Counted from the stretch's first letter, positions 54,613 through 63,145 are shown. The stretch: 64,000 nt of DNA from Pseudomonas asturiensis (GCF_900143095.1 NZ_FRDA01000006.1:1-64000), one strand, 5' to 3'. The notes: generated by a model from the letters alone, not told the origin. Numbers and translations are program-made.

Positions 54613-57075
54613 ATGCGTGGATTAATGACCGACATCAGTGACAGCAAGCAAACCGAAGAAGCGCTTCGTCTATCCGAAGACAGGTTCGCCTCAGTCTTCG
54701 CCCACTGCCCCGACATCATGGTCATCGCCAGCCTCATCGATGGCCAGATACTGGAGGCCAATAGCGCCTTCATCGAGCAATCAGGTTTCACCGCCGAAGA
54801 AGCCATTGGCAAGACCCCCACCCAGATCAACGTCTGGGGCGTTCCCGGTATCGGCCCCGGCCTTCTTGAGCAGCTGCAGAAGGGCAACATTCGCAATCTG
54901 GAAATACCGTTTCGGCGCAAGGACGGGCAAACCTTCTCCGGACTCATCTCCGCCCAACCTTTCGAACTGGGCTCAACGCCCGCCGTCCTGGTGGTGGTCC
55001 GGGACATCACCCCGCTCAAACAGGCGCAACAACAATTGCAGCTCTCCGAGGAGAAGTTTGCCAAAGCCTTTCACGCCTCTCCAGACGGGCTGACCATCAG
55101 CCGCATACGCGACGGGATCATTCTGGAGATCAACGAGGGCTTTTCCCGCATCACTGGCTACACCGAAAAGCAGTGCATTGAGCGCTCCACGTTCGATCTG
55201 GGTATCTGGGCCGACCCGAATGAACGCAAGGCGATTCTGGCCCACCTTCAGCAGCACGGCTCCGTACACGACTTCCGCGCCAGGATTCGTAGCGCTGACG
55301 GCAGCATCCTGCTCTGCGAGCTCTCGTCACACCCGGTGCTGATTGAGGGCGAAGACTGCCTGCTAACCATTTCTCGCGACATCACTGAGCGTCAACAGAT
55401 GCAGGAAAAACTGCACCTGGCCGCCACCGTTTTCGAAAGCACGGCCGAAGGCGTACTGATCACCGACACCCGCCAGCGCATTAACGCCGTCAACCGCGCC
55501 TTCAGTGAGATCACCGGATACAGCGAGGCCGAAGCCATTGGCCACACCCCTCGCCTGCTCGCCTCCGGTCGACACGACAGCGCCTTCTACGCAGCGATGT
55601 GGCATCAACTGACAGCAGAGGGCCACTGGCAAGGCGAGATCTACAATCGCCGAAAGAACGGCGACATCTACCCCAACTGGCTGACGATCAGCGCCGTGCG
55701 CAATAAGGACCACGCCATCACTCACTTCGTCTCCGTTTTCGCCGATATCTCCAGCCTGAAACAAGCTCAGGCCCGCCTGGACTACCAGGCGCACCACGAC
55801 CCCCTCACCGGCCTGCCCAACCGCACCCTGTTCGAGAGTCGCCTGCAGACCGCGCTGCTGCACAGTGAAGAGTCCGGCAGCCTGGGCGCGGTGTTGTTTC
55901 TGGACCTGGACCGCTTCAAACACATCAACGACAGCCTCGGGCACCCCGTCGGCGACCTGCTGCTCAAAGGCATTGCCGTGCGCCTCAAGGAACACCTGCG
56001 CGACATCGACACCGTCGCACGGCTGGGCGGCGATGAATTCATCGTCCTGCTGCCCGGCCTGCTGCAACCCAGCGACGCCGTCTCCATCGCCAACAAGCTG
56101 CTGGGCTGCTTCAGCGCGCCCTTTCAGGCGGGAGAACACGAATTCTTCATCAGTTCCAGCATTGGCTGCAGCCTGTTCCCCATCGACGGCACAGACGTCG
56201 CGACGCTGGTCAAAAATGCCGACGCCGCGATGTACCGCTCCAAGGCCAAAGGGCGCAACCGCGTCGAAAGCTACACCCGCGACCTGACCGTTCAGGCGAG
56301 CGAACGCATCGCCCTTGAACAGGAACTCCGACGCGCACTGGAGCGCAACGAACTGAGCCTGTCGTTCCAGCCCAAAACCAGCCTGCTGACCAACACCCTG
56401 GTCGGCGCCGAAGCCTTGATTCGCTGGAACCACCCGACCTTCGGCGAAGTACCACCTGAACACTTCATCCCGCTGGCCGAAGAAAACGGCATGATCCTGC
56501 AGATCGGCGACTGGGTCATCGAACAGGCCTGCCGTCAGATGCACCACTGGCGCAAAACCCACAAACCGTTCGGCCCGCTGTCCGTCAACCTCGCCGGCGC
56601 ACAACTGCGCCAACCGGACCTCGTCGAACGCATCGAACACCTGCTGAGCGACCACGGCCTGGAGCCCGGCAGCCTGCAACTGGAAATCACCGAAAACTTC
56701 ATCATGAGCCAGACCCAGGAAGCCCTGGCCGTGCTGCATAAACTCAAGAAACTCGGCGTGCAACTGGCCATCGACGACTTCGGCACCGGCTACTCATCAC
56801 TGAGCTACCTCAAACGCCTGCCGCTCGACATCCTCAAGATCGACCAGTCCTTCGTCCGCGGCCTGCCCGAAGACACCCACGACGCCGCCATCGTCCGCGC
56901 CATCATCGCCCTGGGCCGCAGCATGCAACTGACCGTCATCGCCGAAGGCGTGGAGAACAGCGAACAACAGCAATTCCTGGCCGCAGAAGGCTGCGAACAG
57001 ATGCAAGGCTACATCGTCAGCCTGCCGCTGCCGCCCGAGGAATTCTGCGCGAGGTTTCTTCTTATCGACGTTTAG
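54613..57075 (+). CDS. PAS-GGDEF-EAL protein, 5'-truncated RmcA-like
   Basis: Cyclic-di-GMP enzyme of 820 residues. It has three PAS domains (about 15-135, 145-265 and 270-390), a GGDEF domain with intact GGDEF at 472-476 and an EAL domain with EAL at 600-602 (GAEALIRW). Later motifs LEITENF, DDFGTGYSSLSYLKRLP and AEGVEN favour an active phosphodiesterase. Position between rpoD and a CAU tRNA matches P. aeruginosa rmcA (PA0575), whose product also has a periplasmic binding domain, a membrane helix and a further PAS. Those are missing here. No ribosome site precedes the ATG, so expression is uncertain. Confidence 0.8.
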   Translation: MRGLMTDISDSKQTEEALRLSEDRFASVFAHCPDIMVIASLIDGQILEANSAFIEQSGFTAEEAIGKTPTQINVWGVPGIGPGLLEQLQKGNIRNLEIPFRRKDGQTFSGLISAQPFELGSTPAVLVVVRDITPLKQAQQQLQLSEEKFAKAFHASPDGLTISRIRDGIILEINEGFSRITGYTEKQCIERSTFDLGIWADPNERKAILAHLQQHGSVHDFRARIRSADGSILLCELSSHPVLIEGEDCLLTISRDITERQQMQEKLHLAATVFESTAEGVLITDTRQRINAVNRAFSEITGYSEAEAIGHTPRLLASGRHDSAFYAAMWHQLTAEGHWQGEIYNRRKNGDIYPNWLTISAVRNKDHAITHFVSVFADISSLKQAQARLDYQAHHDPLTGLPNRTLFESRLQTALLHSEESGSLGAVLFLDLDRFKHINDSLGHPVGDLLLKGIAVRLKEHLRDIDTVARLGGDEFIVLLPGLLQPSDAVSIANKLLGCFSAPFQAGEHEFFISSSIGCSLFPIDGTDVATLVKNADAAMYRSKAKGRNRVESYTRDLTVQASERIALEQELRRALERNELSLSFQPKTSLLTNTLVGAEALIRWNHPTFGEVPPEHFIPLAEENGMILQIGDWVIEQACRQMHHWRKTHKPFGPLSVNLAGAQLRQPDLVERIEHLLSDHGLEPGSLQLEITENFIMSQTQEALAVLHKLKKLGVQLAIDDFGTGYSSLSYLKRLPLDILKIDQSFVRGLPEDTHDAAIVRAIIALGRSMQLTVIAEGVENSEQQQFLAAEGCEQMQGYIVSLPLPPEEFCARFLLIDV

Positions 57076-57109
57076 GACTTTTCGGATAGCACAGCCGCGA
57101 AACCGCCGT

Positions 57110-57115
57110 TATAAT
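57110..57115 (+). promoter_or_regulatory. -10 box of the tRNA gene
   Basis: A consensus TATAAT stands 14 bp upstream of the tRNA, followed by a G/C-rich discriminator (CCGCG), as at stringently controlled stable-RNA promoters. The -35 is weak. Confidence 0.65.
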
Positions 57116-57129
57116 CCGCGTCCTGCTGA

Positions 57130-57206
57130 GGGCCCATAGCTCAGTTGGTTAGAGCAGAGGACTCATAATCCTTTGGTCCACGGTTCGAGTCCGTGTGGGC
57201 CCACCA
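57130..57206 (+). tRNA. tRNA with CAU anticodon (annotated tRNA-Met at this locus; possibly tRNA-Ile2)
   Basis: 77 nt including an encoded CCA. The acceptor stem is GGGCCCA/TGGGCCC, the D stem GCTC/GAGC and the T arm CACGG-TTCGAGT-CCGTG. The anticodon loop is CTCATAA, giving CAU. The gene in the same place in P. aeruginosa is listed as tRNA-Met. However, the anticodon arm and variable loop (GACTCATAATC, TTGGTC) look more like E. coli ileX, in which C34 is modified to lysidine. Sequence alone does not settle this. Confidence 0.93.
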
Positions 57207-57212
57207 CCTTTG

Positions 57213-57242
57213 AAAGCCGCGCATTGCGGGGCTTTTGTGTTT
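57213..57242 (+). terminator. Intrinsic terminator of the tRNA gene
   Basis: AAAGCC (57213-57218) pairs with GGCTTT (57230-57235) around an inner GCGC/GCG stem, then a T-rich stretch. A worn copy of this hairpin lies at 59190-59222. Confidence 0.8.
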
Positions 57243-57392
57243 CTGGCGGAACCCTCACAGATACAGTCTCATGACGATTTAGGTACAGGATCGGTCAGCC
57301 AGCAGCCTTAGCCGCCCCCTTCTCATGGCGACTCTCGTCAACCCCGTCACGACGCCTGAAAAGCACTTATTCGTAAAACCACACGCAGTCTC

Positions 57393-57782
57393 TCAAAGCT
57401 CCCCAGTCAAAAACTGCGCCCTGCCATGACCAAAGCTCCAGTCTGCATCCGTGTTGGTGACGATGGACACCATGAGGTCATTGGCGTCGATCCCGCAGTC
57501 TTCTTGCAGCGCCTGGGCGAGCAACTGATAAAACCTGACCTTGGATTCTTCAGTCCTGGGGCGGCTGGTCACGCTAATCATCACAACCTTGTCCGTGCGG
57601 GGAATACCAAGCCCCGTGTCTTCGACAATCATTCGGCTTGGACGGTGTTCGTTGACGATCTGATAGCGATCACCTTCAGGCACCTGAAATGCTTCAACCA
57701 CGGCGCGGTGTACAGCATCGAGCAGGATTTTCACCTGGTCATCGGAACGGCCTTCAATGAGGTCAATGTTGATCAATGGCAT
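57393..57782 (-). CDS. Tautomerase family protein
   Basis: 4-oxalocrotonate tautomerase-superfamily protein, 129 residues. The catalytic Pro is residue 2, exposed after Met removal (MPLINIDLIEGRSDDQ). The conserved helix ILLDAVHRAVVEAFQVP follows. The longer frame up to 57854 would bury this proline, so the ATG at 57782 is the start. It is divergent from a LysR regulator 123 bp away, which probably controls it. Substrate unknown. Confidence 0.88.
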   Translation of the reverse strand: MPLINIDLIEGRSDDQVKILLDAVHRAVVEAFQVPEGDRYQIVNEHRPSRMIVEDTGLGIPRTDKVVMISVTSRPRTEESKVRFYQLLAQALQEDCGIDANDLMVSIVTNTDADWSFGHGRAQFLTGEL

Positions 57783-57874
57783 GATTGAAATCTCGTAATG
57801 GAAAGCGCCGTGGCGCAGGACAGGGATCACAAGATAAAGCGTCAAACTGTTCACGACCAGATAAGATAATTGAA

Positions 57875-57893
57875 CTCATTGTTTGCGTATGAG
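57875..57893. promoter_or_regulatory. Candidate LysR box
   Basis: CTCAT and ATGAG are separated by 9 bp (dyad containing a T-N11-A arrangement) in the shared promoter region of the tautomerase and LysR genes, 12 bp before the LysR start. Confidence 0.35.
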
Positions 57894-57905
57894 AACAATC
57901 GGATC

Positions 57906-58841
57906 ATGAAAAAGTCGGAAATTGAAGGGTTATGGACGCACATCCATTGGCTGTCTGTTCTGGAGGAACAAGGGACCTACACAGCGGCGGCAGCACGATT
58001 AGGCGTTAGCAAGTCTGCAGTGAGCCAACGAATCAGTGAGCTTGAAGAGGCGACGGGGCTGCGCCTGGTTCTGAGAACAACACGAAGTGTTCGATTGACT
58101 GACGCAGGCAGCTCACTGGTGAGAGAGGTGCGCGGTGCTTATGCCCATATTGCCAAGAGCTTCTTGGATGTCAGGGACTCTGCAGGCGCTGTGCGTGGGC
58201 TTCTGAGGTTAACTGCACCTGTTGCCTTCGCCCGGCAACAATTGGTGCCACGCTTGGCAGGCTTTCTCGAAAAATACCCTGAGGTCTGCCTGCAACTGGA
58301 CGTTTCCGACAGCATTAGCTCCATTGCCACCGATGGGTACGACCTGGCTGTTCGTCATGGTTACCAGGTGCCGGACACGCACGTTGCGTGGAAGCTCTGT
58401 GAAACACGGTCTGTACTCGTAGCCACCCGTGAGTATCTGGATCACTGTGGCGAACCTGAAACACCGGGTGATCTCACACAACACAACTGCCTGTATTATC
58501 CACGGGGCTCCGATACGCCAGCCTGGACTTTCGAGTGCTCGTCGAAAGGGAGTGAGTTGCGTGAGCGGTTGACCGTCCCGATTAAAGGAACATTCGCGAC
58601 CAACAACAGTGAAGCGCTTCGTGAAGCTGCTCAGGCTCACTTGGGTATTGCGCTGCTTCCCGACTTCAGCGCCCAGGCAGCGTTAGCGCAAGGTTCGCTG
58701 GTTCAAGTACTTGATCACTGGCAACTCAAGGGAGCGTTCTCCGACGAAATCAACCTGATCCGGCCTTACTCGCCGCAAATTCCCAAGGCAGTCACGGCTC
58801 TGGTGGCGTATCTCAAAGACCAGTTTTCACAAGGCTTCTGA
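57906..58841 (+). CDS. LysR family transcriptional regulator
   Basis: 311 residues. The N-terminal winged helix-turn-helix is YTAAAARLGVSKSAVSQRISELE; the C-terminal LysR substrate domain covers about 90-300. It belongs to the AaeR/DsdC-like large group with a conserved VRHGY block. The start is the ATG at 57906; a TTG at 57870 also opens the frame. Divergent from the tautomerase gene, its likely target. This pair lies inside the tRNA-bounded interval. Confidence 0.88.
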   Translation: MKKSEIEGLWTHIHWLSVLEEQGTYTAAAARLGVSKSAVSQRISELEEATGLRLVLRTTRSVRLTDAGSSLVREVRGAYAHIAKSFLDVRDSAGAVRGLLRLTAPVAFARQQLVPRLAGFLEKYPEVCLQLDVSDSISSIATDGYDLAVRHGYQVPDTHVAWKLCETRSVLVATREYLDHCGEPETPGDLTQHNCLYYPRGSDTPAWTFECSSKGSELRERLTVPIKGTFATNNSEALREAAQAHLGIALLPDFSAQAALAQGSLVQVLDHWQLKGAFSDEINLIRPYSPQIPKAVTALVAYLKDQFSQGF

Positions 58842-59047
58842 CGAAGATGTGGATCATTGTCCTGGAGGGCATTTGGCCCGGAAGGGACTTTCTGACACTC
58901 ACACAGCCACCCTTACACTGAAGTATCACAGCTCTGCTGCGATTCTCACCGGGGCTGCCTGAATGCATTGACCCCATGAAGGGGTCGAGAGTGCACGCAG
59001 TAGATGCCGCAGTAGCAAGATGATGTGGCAGTAAAAGTAGCAGTCGT

Positions 59048-59095
59048 GGTCAAGGCCCCATCAGCACCAAGGCCTTGACCATTGAAGTGTTTTTT
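59048..59095 (+). terminator. Hairpin with downstream T run
   Basis: A perfect 10-bp stem (GGTCAAGGCC with its complement) and a 13-base loop, then ATTGAAGTG and TTTTTT. It may end LysR transcription. Confidence 0.5.
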
Positions 59096-59154
59096 GCCCA
59101 CCCTAACCTCCGGACCTGTTATCGCAGCTAACGCATTCTTCGACAAAATGAGTC

Positions 59155-59230
59155 GGTAACGGCTTTAGTCCGCGCGTGCCACCACCTTTGAGCGCCTCAC
59201 ATTGCGCGGCTTTTCGCGTTTATGGGTGGC
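59155..59230 (+). repeat. Degenerate copy of the tRNA 3' end and terminator (att-like)
   Basis: Matches the end of the tRNA and its terminator (57182-57242): AGTCCG, then an exact 13-bp CCACCACCTTTGA (57201-57213 and 59179-59191), then CATTGCG and GGCTTTT. The upstream part of the tRNA is absent. Placement and orientation fit a site-specific insertion into the tRNA 3' end; the two copies bracket the tautomerase/LysR pair. Confidence 0.6.
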
Positions 59231-59363
59231 TCACCACACCTAAAATCCTTGAGCACACACAGACGCCGGACAGCGCCATGAGCCGTCCTTTACCATCCAA
59301 TTGACAGATTCCCGCTGGTTCATTGTAATGGCCGACGTTTACGGATAATGCAAGGGACCTGCC

Positions 59364-59804
59364 ATGACCAAGACGTCATCTTCGGGCCGGGGCGATCTGC
59401 TCCGCGCGCTGATTTTCATCCCGCTGGGCCTTTGCCTGCTCTTCCTCACCGCTTGGCTGGTTGAAGACCGACTGAGCTTTCTCGCCCAAGCGCAACGTGC
59501 TGAAGGGCATGTCAGTGCCCTGAACGCGGGCGGCAGCCATCCCCAGATTGACTTCATCGACGCCGCCACAGGCCAGGCAATCAGCTACCCTGAGAGCGGA
59601 TTTATATTCGGCTACGCAGTCGGCGACGCAGTGAAGGTGCTCTACCGCACCGAAGCCCCCTCCCGCACCGCGATCATTAAAGACAATGGCGCGCTATGGG
59701 GCGCGAGCCTGCTGGCGGGCATGTTCGCACTCGTGTTCACCGCAGGAGGCGGCTACCACATGGCCGCATGGATCCGCCGGCGCCAGATGACGCGGCCTCT
59801 ATAA
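59364..59804 (+). CDS. DUF3592 family membrane protein
   Basis: Function unknown, 146 residues. It has two membrane helices (about 12-32 and 113-133) around a periplasmic beta-rich segment with GHVSALNAGGSHPQIDFID and YRTEAPSRTAII, the family pattern. It sits just outside the tRNA-tail repeat, where P. aeruginosa has PA0574 directly beyond the tRNA. Confidence 0.83.
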   Translation: MTKTSSSGRGDLLRALIFIPLGLCLLFLTAWLVEDRLSFLAQAQRAEGHVSALNAGGSHPQIDFIDAATGQAISYPESGFIFGYAVGDAVKVLYRTEAPSRTAIIKDNGALWGASLLAGMFALVFTAGGGYHMAAWIRRRQMTRPL

Positions 59805-59890
59805 CGATATTTACCTGCGTATTCCATTACCCGTCACTGCGAACAAGCCCGTTCAATAGGCCTGACTCAGGCCCTGAAAACGAACGTGGT

Positions 59891-61087
59891 TCACCCGAAG
59901 GTTTTCATAAACGGCTCAGCGCATCGCCCGATTGCAGCGAATACATCCGGCGCCTGTTCGCTCAGTTCAACTGAACGCGCCAAGACTTGCTCCAGTGCTT
60001 GCAGTTGCTCCGAGATCACCTCTTCTGGGCGCACCACATCACAGGTCTGGGCGAAATCCAGTAGGCCTTGCCGCGAAGCAAATAGTGACTTGTTGCCAAC
60101 CAGATCCAGCGCCAGGACGTCCTCGGGGATGTAGGCCGTGGTGTTGACGATGTCGTAGGCAGGAGCAAGCCGTGCATCGCGCTGGATGGGGTCGGAGTAC
60201 AACAGGCCAAAGTTTTTCAGGTGAGCGTCACCGTTCCCGACTATGCAACTCAGGGTCACAATGGCAAATAGCTGGGCCAATGAGTCTTGCACCTGATCAG
60301 GGGCACAAAACAGACGGATTGCTTTAGCGATGGCAGAGTAGCTCTTGCTGTATTTCTGCTCAGCAGGCAGCCCCATCAGTGCCGTCATGTCCTCGAAGCC
60401 TATGGGGTTGAGTTGGTCATCCCGGTCGAAGCGTCGCATGATGAACAGCTTGGAGTTATCGGACAGGTAGAACTCCGGTACCGCAATGCCTGCTTCCTTT
60501 GCCACAGACATACAAATGAATTCGTTGATCGCCAAACCCGGAAACTCATCCCGGCCACTCTTGATGATCAGGTCGGAGGTCTTCGACGTAAAACGCGACG
60601 GCGCTTGCTCTTGTCGCTCTGGAACCAGCACCTTGGGTTGCACGCCCGAGATGCCGGCACGCAGGATGTAACGATCCACCAAACCCGCAAAGATGTCCTC
60701 GGTACCGTCCCACGCGAGAATCTCGTCAAGACGCTCTCCTGGGAACTGCTGTCGTTGCAATAGTGCATCGACCTCCGGCGAACGGACCGTTACTCGACCG
60801 ATAGGTGAGCTGCTGCCAGACAGCGCCAACAGCAACATCGGATCGACGGTTGCGATCTTGGCCAAACGGTTACGTAGCTGCTCCAGGACGTAACCTTCCG
60901 GTAGATTCATCTGGAAAATTGGATGCAGCTCACGATGGCGGTACTCATCCAGACGCAGAGGCATAAGCAGGCTGATCGCGGCTTGAGCCTTGGCGTCATG
61001 GTGATAACGAAACAGGTAATCACCTGCGCTGCTCAGGATTCTTCCACTCTCGCCTTCTGGCGTTGCGACCATCAGCGCGGTCATCAT
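59891..61087 (-). CDS. hipA: HipA family kinase toxin
   Basis: Serine/threonine kinase toxin of type II toxin-antitoxin systems; E. coli HipA phosphorylates GltX. It has 398 residues. The ATP-loop is GISGVQPKVLV and the catalytic loop NGDAHLKN (Asp287, Asn292), with the metal site in PAYDIVNT. All key kinase residues seem intact. It starts on the last base of the hipB stop (TGATG), so it is translationally coupled. It is at the edge of a variable region, and may have been acquired. Confidence 0.9.
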   Translation of the reverse strand: MMTALMVATPEGESGRILSSAGDYLFRYHHDAKAQAAISLLMPLRLDEYRHRELHPIFQMNLPEGYVLEQLRNRLAKIATVDPMLLLALSGSSSPIGRVTVRSPEVDALLQRQQFPGERLDEILAWDGTEDIFAGLVDRYILRAGISGVQPKVLVPERQEQAPSRFTSKTSDLIIKSGRDEFPGLAINEFICMSVAKEAGIAVPEFYLSDNSKLFIMRRFDRDDQLNPIGFEDMTALMGLPAEQKYSKSYSAIAKAIRLFCAPDQVQDSLAQLFAIVTLSCIVGNGDAHLKNFGLLYSDPIQRDARLAPAYDIVNTTAYIPEDVLALDLVGNKSLFASRQGLLDFAQTCDVVRPEEVISEQLQALEQVLARSVELSEQAPDVFAAIGRCAEPFMKTFG

Positions 61088-61338
61088 CAGTCAAACACTC
61101 CCTGAATTTCATCCAGCGTGGGCATGGCGGCGGGTATGACCGAGAGTTCACAATCCAGAGCTCCGAGCACCCGCGCATAGGCCGTCATGCCTACCGAGAG
61201 ATCACCTTTCTCTATGGCGATGATCTTTTGCCGCGTGACGGCTGCCAAAGCGGCGAGCCTGGCTTGCGTCAGCCCTCGATTGAGGCGGCGCTGTCGAATC
61301 TGCTGGCCGAGGCGCGTTGTGATCAGGATATAGTCCAT
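61087..61338 (-). CDS. hipB: HipB-like antitoxin, XRE family
   Basis: Small DNA-binding antitoxin of 83 residues from the ATG at 61338. The helix-turn-helix is LTQARLAALAAVTRQKIIAIE. It would bind HipA and repress the operon. A TTG six codons earlier opens the frame but would place the promoter repeats in the gene. Two direct repeats lie just upstream. Confidence 0.9.
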   Translation of the reverse strand: MDYILITTRLGQQIRQRRLNRGLTQARLAALAAVTRQKIIAIEKGDLSVGMTAYARVLGALDCELSVIPAAMPTLDEIQGVFD

Positions 61339-61342
61339 GTTC

Positions 61343-61384
61343 CGTATACATAACAAATCAGATGAAATGTAACGTATACCTAAC
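61343..61384. promoter_or_regulatory. Twin HipB operator candidates
   Basis: Direct repeats CGTATACATAAC (61343-61354) and CGTATACCTAAC (61373-61384) match in 11 of 12 bases and are 30 bp apart, about three helical turns. Each contains the palindrome GTATAC. They lie just before the hipB start, where an autorepressor should bind. Confidence 0.5.
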
Positions 61385-61575
61385 CTCTGAAAAAATCAAA
61401 GCCAACATGAGAGTGGGTTGTTTGAGCCGCTATGCCGGCCAGCGGATGTGCTGAACGTCTATCCGGCGCAACGTGAAACCTCACTGATCCGTGATACCGC
61501 CAGCCCCACGTAACCACGCTCATTTCCGAGGTCTGAACGCATCCTCACGCAGTCCATTCAATCATCTCTGTTGCG

Positions 61576-62127
61576 CTACAGATGCTCATGAACCAGCCGG
61601 CAGCGGTGGCCGGTGAGAGACGCTATCTCGTTGACCAGGCGCTCGTCGATGGGCCAATTCCAGAAGCCGAAGGCGAGGTTGCCAAAGCCCCATTCACAGC
61701 TCATGAACTTCCATTCCACGATGCTGCAACGTTCGCGGCAGGTCGGGCATTGCAGGCGGTCGTCAGGTTCTGCTGAAACCCATGCTTGCACAGCGTCACT
61801 CCAAGGCACGTCATCGGGACTGTGCGTGGCGTTACAGCTGGGGCATTCAAAGGCTTGTATGCCGTTATCGCCCGTATGAAATACGCGTCGTTCGATGATG
61901 ATTTGCACACCGCCCTGCGAGAGCAGATCCTCCACCGGGCAAGCGTCCCAGTTCGCCGCCCTCAGGCCGCGACCGAGCAAATCCGGCCCTGCCCACGAGG
62001 GTGCTTGTGGTGCTGACAGGGACACTATCTGTTGTGCAATAAGCCAGTCCCTGACCTGCTGGGCCAAAGGTTTTGCCGCTTCCAGCGAGGCATCCAGAAC
62101 GACGATCCAATCGACATTGGCTCCCAT
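61576..62127 (-). CDS. Zinc-ribbon protein of unknown function
   Basis: 183 residues, not recognised. Two CxxC pairs (Cys95/Cys98 in ECPSCN and Cys127/Cys130 in QCPTCR) fit a zinc ribbon. The first ~65 residues have an alternating hydrophobic pattern with DWIVVLDASLEAAKPLAQQV. No membrane helix or signal is present. It stands alone, with 237 bp between it and hipB. It is conserved-looking rather than random, since codon use matches the neighbours. Confidence 0.7.
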   Translation of the reverse strand: MGANVDWIVVLDASLEAAKPLAQQVRDWLIAQQIVSLSAPQAPSWAGPDLLGRGLRAANWDACPVEDLLSQGGVQIIIERRVFHTGDNGIQAFECPSCNATHSPDDVPWSDAVQAWVSAEPDDRLQCPTCRERCSIVEWKFMSCEWGFGNLAFGFWNWPIDERLVNEIASLTGHRCRLVHEHL

Positions 62128-62518
62128 GGCAGCTCCTCAGGTATCGGTACATTGAATGTCTCGGCCTTGCATGACGCCAGCGTCACACTTTCGCACCGTC
62201 GGTTGGCCATTGCTCAGGATCAAAAGCTTCGTGAGCAAGCTCACTCCCACGGTTTGTTGCGTTGTGTGCGGCACGCGGCCTTGGCGTTGCTTTTATCATC
62301 ACTGCCCTGCCACGTCCTGCAGCCTGACCAACTCCCCACTTTGAAGCGTCCTCTCCTGCACACTCAACGCTCGCTCATGTGCGGCTAACCTGCCTGTATT
62401 GTCTCCTTGCAGTTGACAGACAAACCTTTTTCAAGCGCTTTTTCAACTTACAGATGGACATTAATCTAGCCACATGTTGAAACGACAGCCACTCACCACT
62501 TCGAAAAAGGATTCCATC
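62128..62518. other. Intergenic region upstream of ycaC
   Basis: Contains a single worn REP (GCTTCGTGAGCAAGCTCACTCCC, 62226-62250 in part). A TTGACA at 62413-62418 is a candidate -35 for ycaC, but no good -10 is seen at the right spacing. Nothing else is supported. Confidence 0.55.
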
Positions 62519-63145
62519 ATGACCAACGCCACTTACAACCGCCTGAACAAAGACGACGCCGTCGTTCTGCTGGTCGATCACCAGACAGGTCTGATTTCGC
62601 TGGTACAGGACTTCACCCCGAACGAATTCAAAAACAACGTTTTGGCGTTGGCCGACGTGGCGAAGTTCTTTGAGCTGCCGACCATTCTGACCACCAGCTT
62701 CGAACAAGGTCCGAATGGCCCGCTGGTGCCGGAACTCAAGGAGATGTTCCCGGACGCGCCTTACATTGCTCGCCCTGGCCAGATCAACGCCTGGGACAAC
62801 GAAGACTTCGTCAAGGCGATCAAGGCCACCGGTCGCAAACAGTTGATCATTGCCGGTGTGGTCACAGACGTTTGTGTCGCCTTCCCGACCTTGTCGGCCC
62901 TGGCGGAAGGGTTTGATGTGTTCGTGGTGACTGACTCGTCCGGCACGTTCAACACGGCTGTGCAGCAGGCCGCCTGGAACCGTATGACCCAGGCAGGCGC
63001 GCAGATGATGAACTGGTTCTCGGTGGCGTGTGAGTTGCAACGTGACTGGCGCAACGACATCGAAGGCCTGGGCAATCTGCTGTCCCAGCGTATTCCGAAC
63101 TACCGCAACCTGATGAACAGCTACGCGGCCTTGACTGCACGCTGA
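62519..63145 (+). CDS. ycaC: YcaC-like isochorismatase family hydrolase
   Basis: Cysteine hydrolase of 208 residues, the size of E. coli and P. aeruginosa YcaC. The catalytic triad is Asp20 (LLVDHQTG), a Lys/Arg-site in YIARPGQ, and Cys119 in GVVTDVCVAFP, with the usual cis-peptide VVT. The substrate is unknown in all members. The start follows AAAAAGGATTCC. It is followed by a clear hairpin. Confidence 0.92.
   Translation: MTNATYNRLNKDDAVVLLVDHQTGLISLVQDFTPNEFKNNVLALADVAKFFELPTILTTSFEQGPNGPLVPELKEMFPDAPYIARPGQINAWDNEDFVKAIKATGRKQLIIAGVVTDVCVAFPTLSALAEGFDVFVVTDSSGTFNTAVQQAAWNRMTQAGAQMMNWFSVACELQRDWRNDIEGLGNLLSQRIPNYRNLMNSYAALTAR

Larger units (their letters stand above)
58842..59363. other. 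Structured intergenic region after the LysR gene
   Basis: No firm gene. On the plus strand there is a 10-bp stem GGTCAAGGCC/GGCCTTGACC with a 13-base loop (59048-59080) and, nine bases later, six T's, acceptable as a terminator. A second small stem GACCCC/GGGGTC lies near 58969-58985. On the minus strand a Thr/Cys-rich frame (58946-59101) is open. The degenerate tRNA-tail copy is at 59155-59230. Confidence 0.6.

Noticed and set aside
54221..54625. 134-codon protein after rpoD
   Set aside because: It begins in the rpoD terminator and reads through broken PAS sequence; better explained as a decayed 5' end of the rmcA-like gene.
55363..56763. 466-codon frame opposite the GGDEF-EAL region
   Set aside because: Low-complexity Val/Gln/Gly composition and full overlap with a recognised enzyme.
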